A DNA stretch of 64,000 nucleotides from an uncultured Gammaproteobacteria bacterium. GTDB taxonomy: Bacteria; Pseudomonadota; Gammaproteobacteria; Arenicellales; Poriferihabitantaceae. Below, piece by piece: positions 62,311 through 64,000 of the stretch (its first letter is position 1; each line of letters begins with the position of its first letter). A model generated the notes under the pieces. That model had not been told where the DNA came from, did no database searches, and saw nothing but the letters and a program-made list of their open reading frames with translations. The position numbers and the translations under genes are program-made. Location of the stretch: assembly GCA_947259885.1 (NCBI GenBank), contig CAMYNW010000011.1, positions 47,696 to 111,695 of the forward strand, read 5' to 3'.

Positions 62311-62658
62311 ATCGGCAACGACCAGACAATCAAGCGGTCGCACCAGCTTCACCGGCTGGCCGGAGCTGGCTATTATCTGTTGTCATTTCGCGAAACGGTA
62401 GGCGTCGTCAGGACCGAGTGTGTTACCGACAAATCCGGCGTCCCACGCATAAGAAGTGTGCAAGTGCGAGTCACCCCAGTAAACGCGATCCGTATGGTCC
62501 TTGCCAACGTACGGCGAGTAATTTGTGGGCCTCGATGGCATGTTATCGCTGGTAACCGCAAAATCTGTGCCCACAATCTGATTATCCTGAGCTAATACAT
62601 ACCCCGGTATCACAAAGGAACTGATTATTGTAATGGCGAACTTCACGTGCTTTTTCAT
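62311..62658 (-). pseudogene. DUF3604 family protein, truncated and with a nonsense mutation
   Basis: The frame starts with a signal peptide ([20 protein letters not shown], ending VLAQ) and the typical DUF3604 N-terminus [32 protein letters not shown]. There TGA (62385-62383) interrupts the frame. In the same frame similarity continues as IIASSGQPVKLVRPLDCLVVAD until about 62311 and then ends. The TGA is one base from GGA; family members have glycine after FAK. Intact proteins are about 600 residues or more, so over 80 percent is missing. Confidence 0.8.
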
Positions 62659-63049
62659 GGGTTTTCTCTCAGTGGATAAAATGAACAGAAAATTAAGAAA
62701 TACATAGCAATTGGTAGAAGCTGGTCAATGGTCAAGCCAGAAATGAAAAGACTATAAAATAGCTGTTGTGAGTATAACTTAGACCGTGGGCTTAATCTTG
62801 CGAAGGACTGCTTCGCAACTCAAAGCAGGCATCCAGCCATTTGCATACGCTGACCGCCGCCGAAGCTACCGCACCTAAAAATGGAACAGAGTGATAATCG
62901 CTTGAGGTCAATGTAAAATAAATTCACCTTAGATATTTTATGTGGTAATAATCAGTGATCTATCCCTAAGTTAAATTAACTTCAGTGTATTAGATTCTTG
63001 ATTTTACTCTGATACCAAAACTCTAAAGTTTATTTCCAAGAGGCATCGC
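62659..63049. other. intergenic between pseudogene and secreted protein gene
   Basis: 391 bp, A+T-rich. A perfect hairpin TTGCGAAG-GACTG-CTTCGCAA lies at 62798-62818 without a T-run. It should include the promoter of the gene at 63050. Confidence 0.45.
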
Positions 63050-63493
63050 ATGAAAAAAAATCAGACTACTATGTATTTCGCCTTAGCCATCGGTTTACTG
63101 TTTTTAAGTCTCTCCAGTGCTTGGGCTGATGATGCGATGAAACTGAAGGCCGTCCATTTAAACGAAATGGATGGGCTTTGGGTTGTAGACTTGATTGTAG
63201 AAAATAAAAAAATAAGTGGAACATTTAGCTTAGATTGGCCGACAGAGGAGAAAATATTAATCGGTAGGTGCGGCAAAGCCAAAGTAAAGAAAGGTAACAA
63301 GTTCAAATTGTGGTGCTATGGTAGGGGCCTCGCAAAAAGAAGCTTGAGGGGGGATTTTACTCAAGCTGAGTTAAGCGCTCAGGGTGACGCCGGGGGCGCA
63401 TCTTTTCGATTTGTGACTGGCGAGGATCTCAAAGAGTTTTCGGCAAAACAACAGAAAGACCAGAGCTATACCACAGATACGTATTTATCCTAA
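63050..63493 (+). CDS. secreted hypothetical protein
   Basis: A 147-residue protein with a clear signal peptide (about 1-26, FLSLSSAWA then DDAM). The mature part is lysine-rich and beta-like (LWVVDLIVENKKISGTFSLD, CGKAKVKKGNKFKLWC) and contains two cysteines about 20 residues apart that could form a disulfide. GAGG lies upstream of ATG 63050. No family recognised. Confidence 0.65.
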   Translation: MKKNQTTMYFALAIGLLFLSLSSAWADDAMKLKAVHLNEMDGLWVVDLIVENKKISGTFSLDWPTEEKILIGRCGKAKVKKGNKFKLWCYGRGLAKRSLRGDFTQAELSAQGDAGGASFRFVTGEDLKEFSAKQQKDQSYTTDTYLS

Positions 63494-64000
63494 AAGCAAA
63501 ATCAATAACAACTTTTATGACCTAGAGACATCCAAGGCTAGGGTCAGAGTTGTCCCTACTTAGATAAGGTGGATTGTTTTCCGTCTGAAGATATGAGGCC
63601 AACTTGAGCTAAAATTTAAGGGAGACTTCTTTTAACTTGCTGAAATTGATTGGAGTCTTAAAATTCGTCATTCCAGTTGTGAGAAATTAGTCAAAACAAT
63701 ACATTGTAAAATCCGTTGCAAGGTTTCAGGGGAAGAGTAAATCCGTATTGTATTGGAAGGTCTTTGAGGCAAGGAAAGTGTGGCTGAGTTGTGCAGTCGG
63801 GGTGGGCAATGAAAATCGATTTCGGCCGAGAGTTAGTATCCTTTATGCTGCAATATTCCGTCCGTTCTGGGCACTTAGGCGTGGTTAATTAGCGATTCTG
63901 TGAAGGTCGGCTCCGGAGCTATTCTGTTGAAAAACTCGGTTTCTGGTAGGGTCGACAAAATATTCGCCGTTATAACGAATTATATTTTTTCAGACACCGA
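63494..64000. other. window end, no gene seen
   Basis: 507 bp without a credible coding frame or terminator. It contains copy 4 of the dispersed repeat at 63903-63920. Confidence 0.5.
63903..63920 (+). repeat. dispersed short repeat, copy 4 of 4
   Basis: AAGGTCGGC-TCC-GGAGCT; last base differs from the other copies. Confidence 0.55.

Noticed and set aside
62383..62385. TGA in the DUF3604 frame as a selenocysteine codon
   Set aside because: Family members have glycine at this position, no selenocysteine insertion hairpin was evident, and the gene is truncated soon after.

Overview
The window looks like a chromosomal segment of a marine-type gammaproteobacterium, although no rRNA or tRNA is present to place it more exactly. 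The evidence is gene content and order: hrpA, miaB-phoH-ybeY-lnt, the ydbH-ynbE-ydbL envelope operon, xni, folE, yjgR, rimB-rimK and a cfrX-cmpX-sigX-ompA type locus. Base composition is moderate over most of the window. One stretch, about 52.5-55.8 kb, is clearly richer in G+C.

Layout. 1-8.8 kb (+ strand): 3' end of hrpA, a YdcF/ElyC-like protein, then miaB, phoH, ybeY and lnt (without the usual ybeX/corC between ybeY and lnt), and bioY with a terminator. 8.85-9.3 kb: a 102-bp tandem repeat next to a compact small-RNA gene on the minus strand. 9.7-14.6 kb (-): a TakP-type TRAP transporter whose large permease carries a ~330-residue coiled-coil tail. 14.8-20.8 kb (-): a SABATH-type methyltransferase, a small membrane protein, ydbL-ynbE-ydbH, xni and folE. 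20.9-24.5 kb (+): yjgR, a Cys/Met-metabolism PLP enzyme and a DUF2797 protein.

24.6-38.8 kb is an envelope, osmotic and magnesium region. It holds three MscS-family proteins, rimB-rimK with a deacylase, lapA, two outer-membrane-type genes, an ECF sigma factor in a cfrX-cmpX-sigX arrangement, mgtE and a CNNM/CorC protein. Four exact copies and one near copy of a bipartite promoter (TGTGACTT, 17 bases, TCTA/TCCN) are spread over it. One copy lies upstream of the sigma operon itself, so an autoregulated sigma regulon can be read directly from the DNA.

38.8-52.1 kb: a corA remnant, an iron alcohol dehydrogenase, a two-component system coupled to a methyltransferase, an EamA exporter, putA, an ArsR/SRPBCC pair with a 24-bp palindromic operator over the start codon, dps, an adenine deaminase and a DUF2130 protein. 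52.3-55.85 kb: a decayed IS91-family transposase end, followed by a G+C-rich enoyl-CoA hydratase / ADP-forming acyl-CoA synthetase pair and a truncated MFS gene. This is a probable transferred island with both edges visible.

56-64 kb is sparse accessory DNA: an imine-reductase-like dehydrogenase, a catalytic-domain-only tyrosine recombinase between imperfect direct repeats, a winged-helix/TPR regulator, an OmpA lipoprotein, a DUF3604 pseudogene, two secreted unknowns and a short repeat dispersed in four places.
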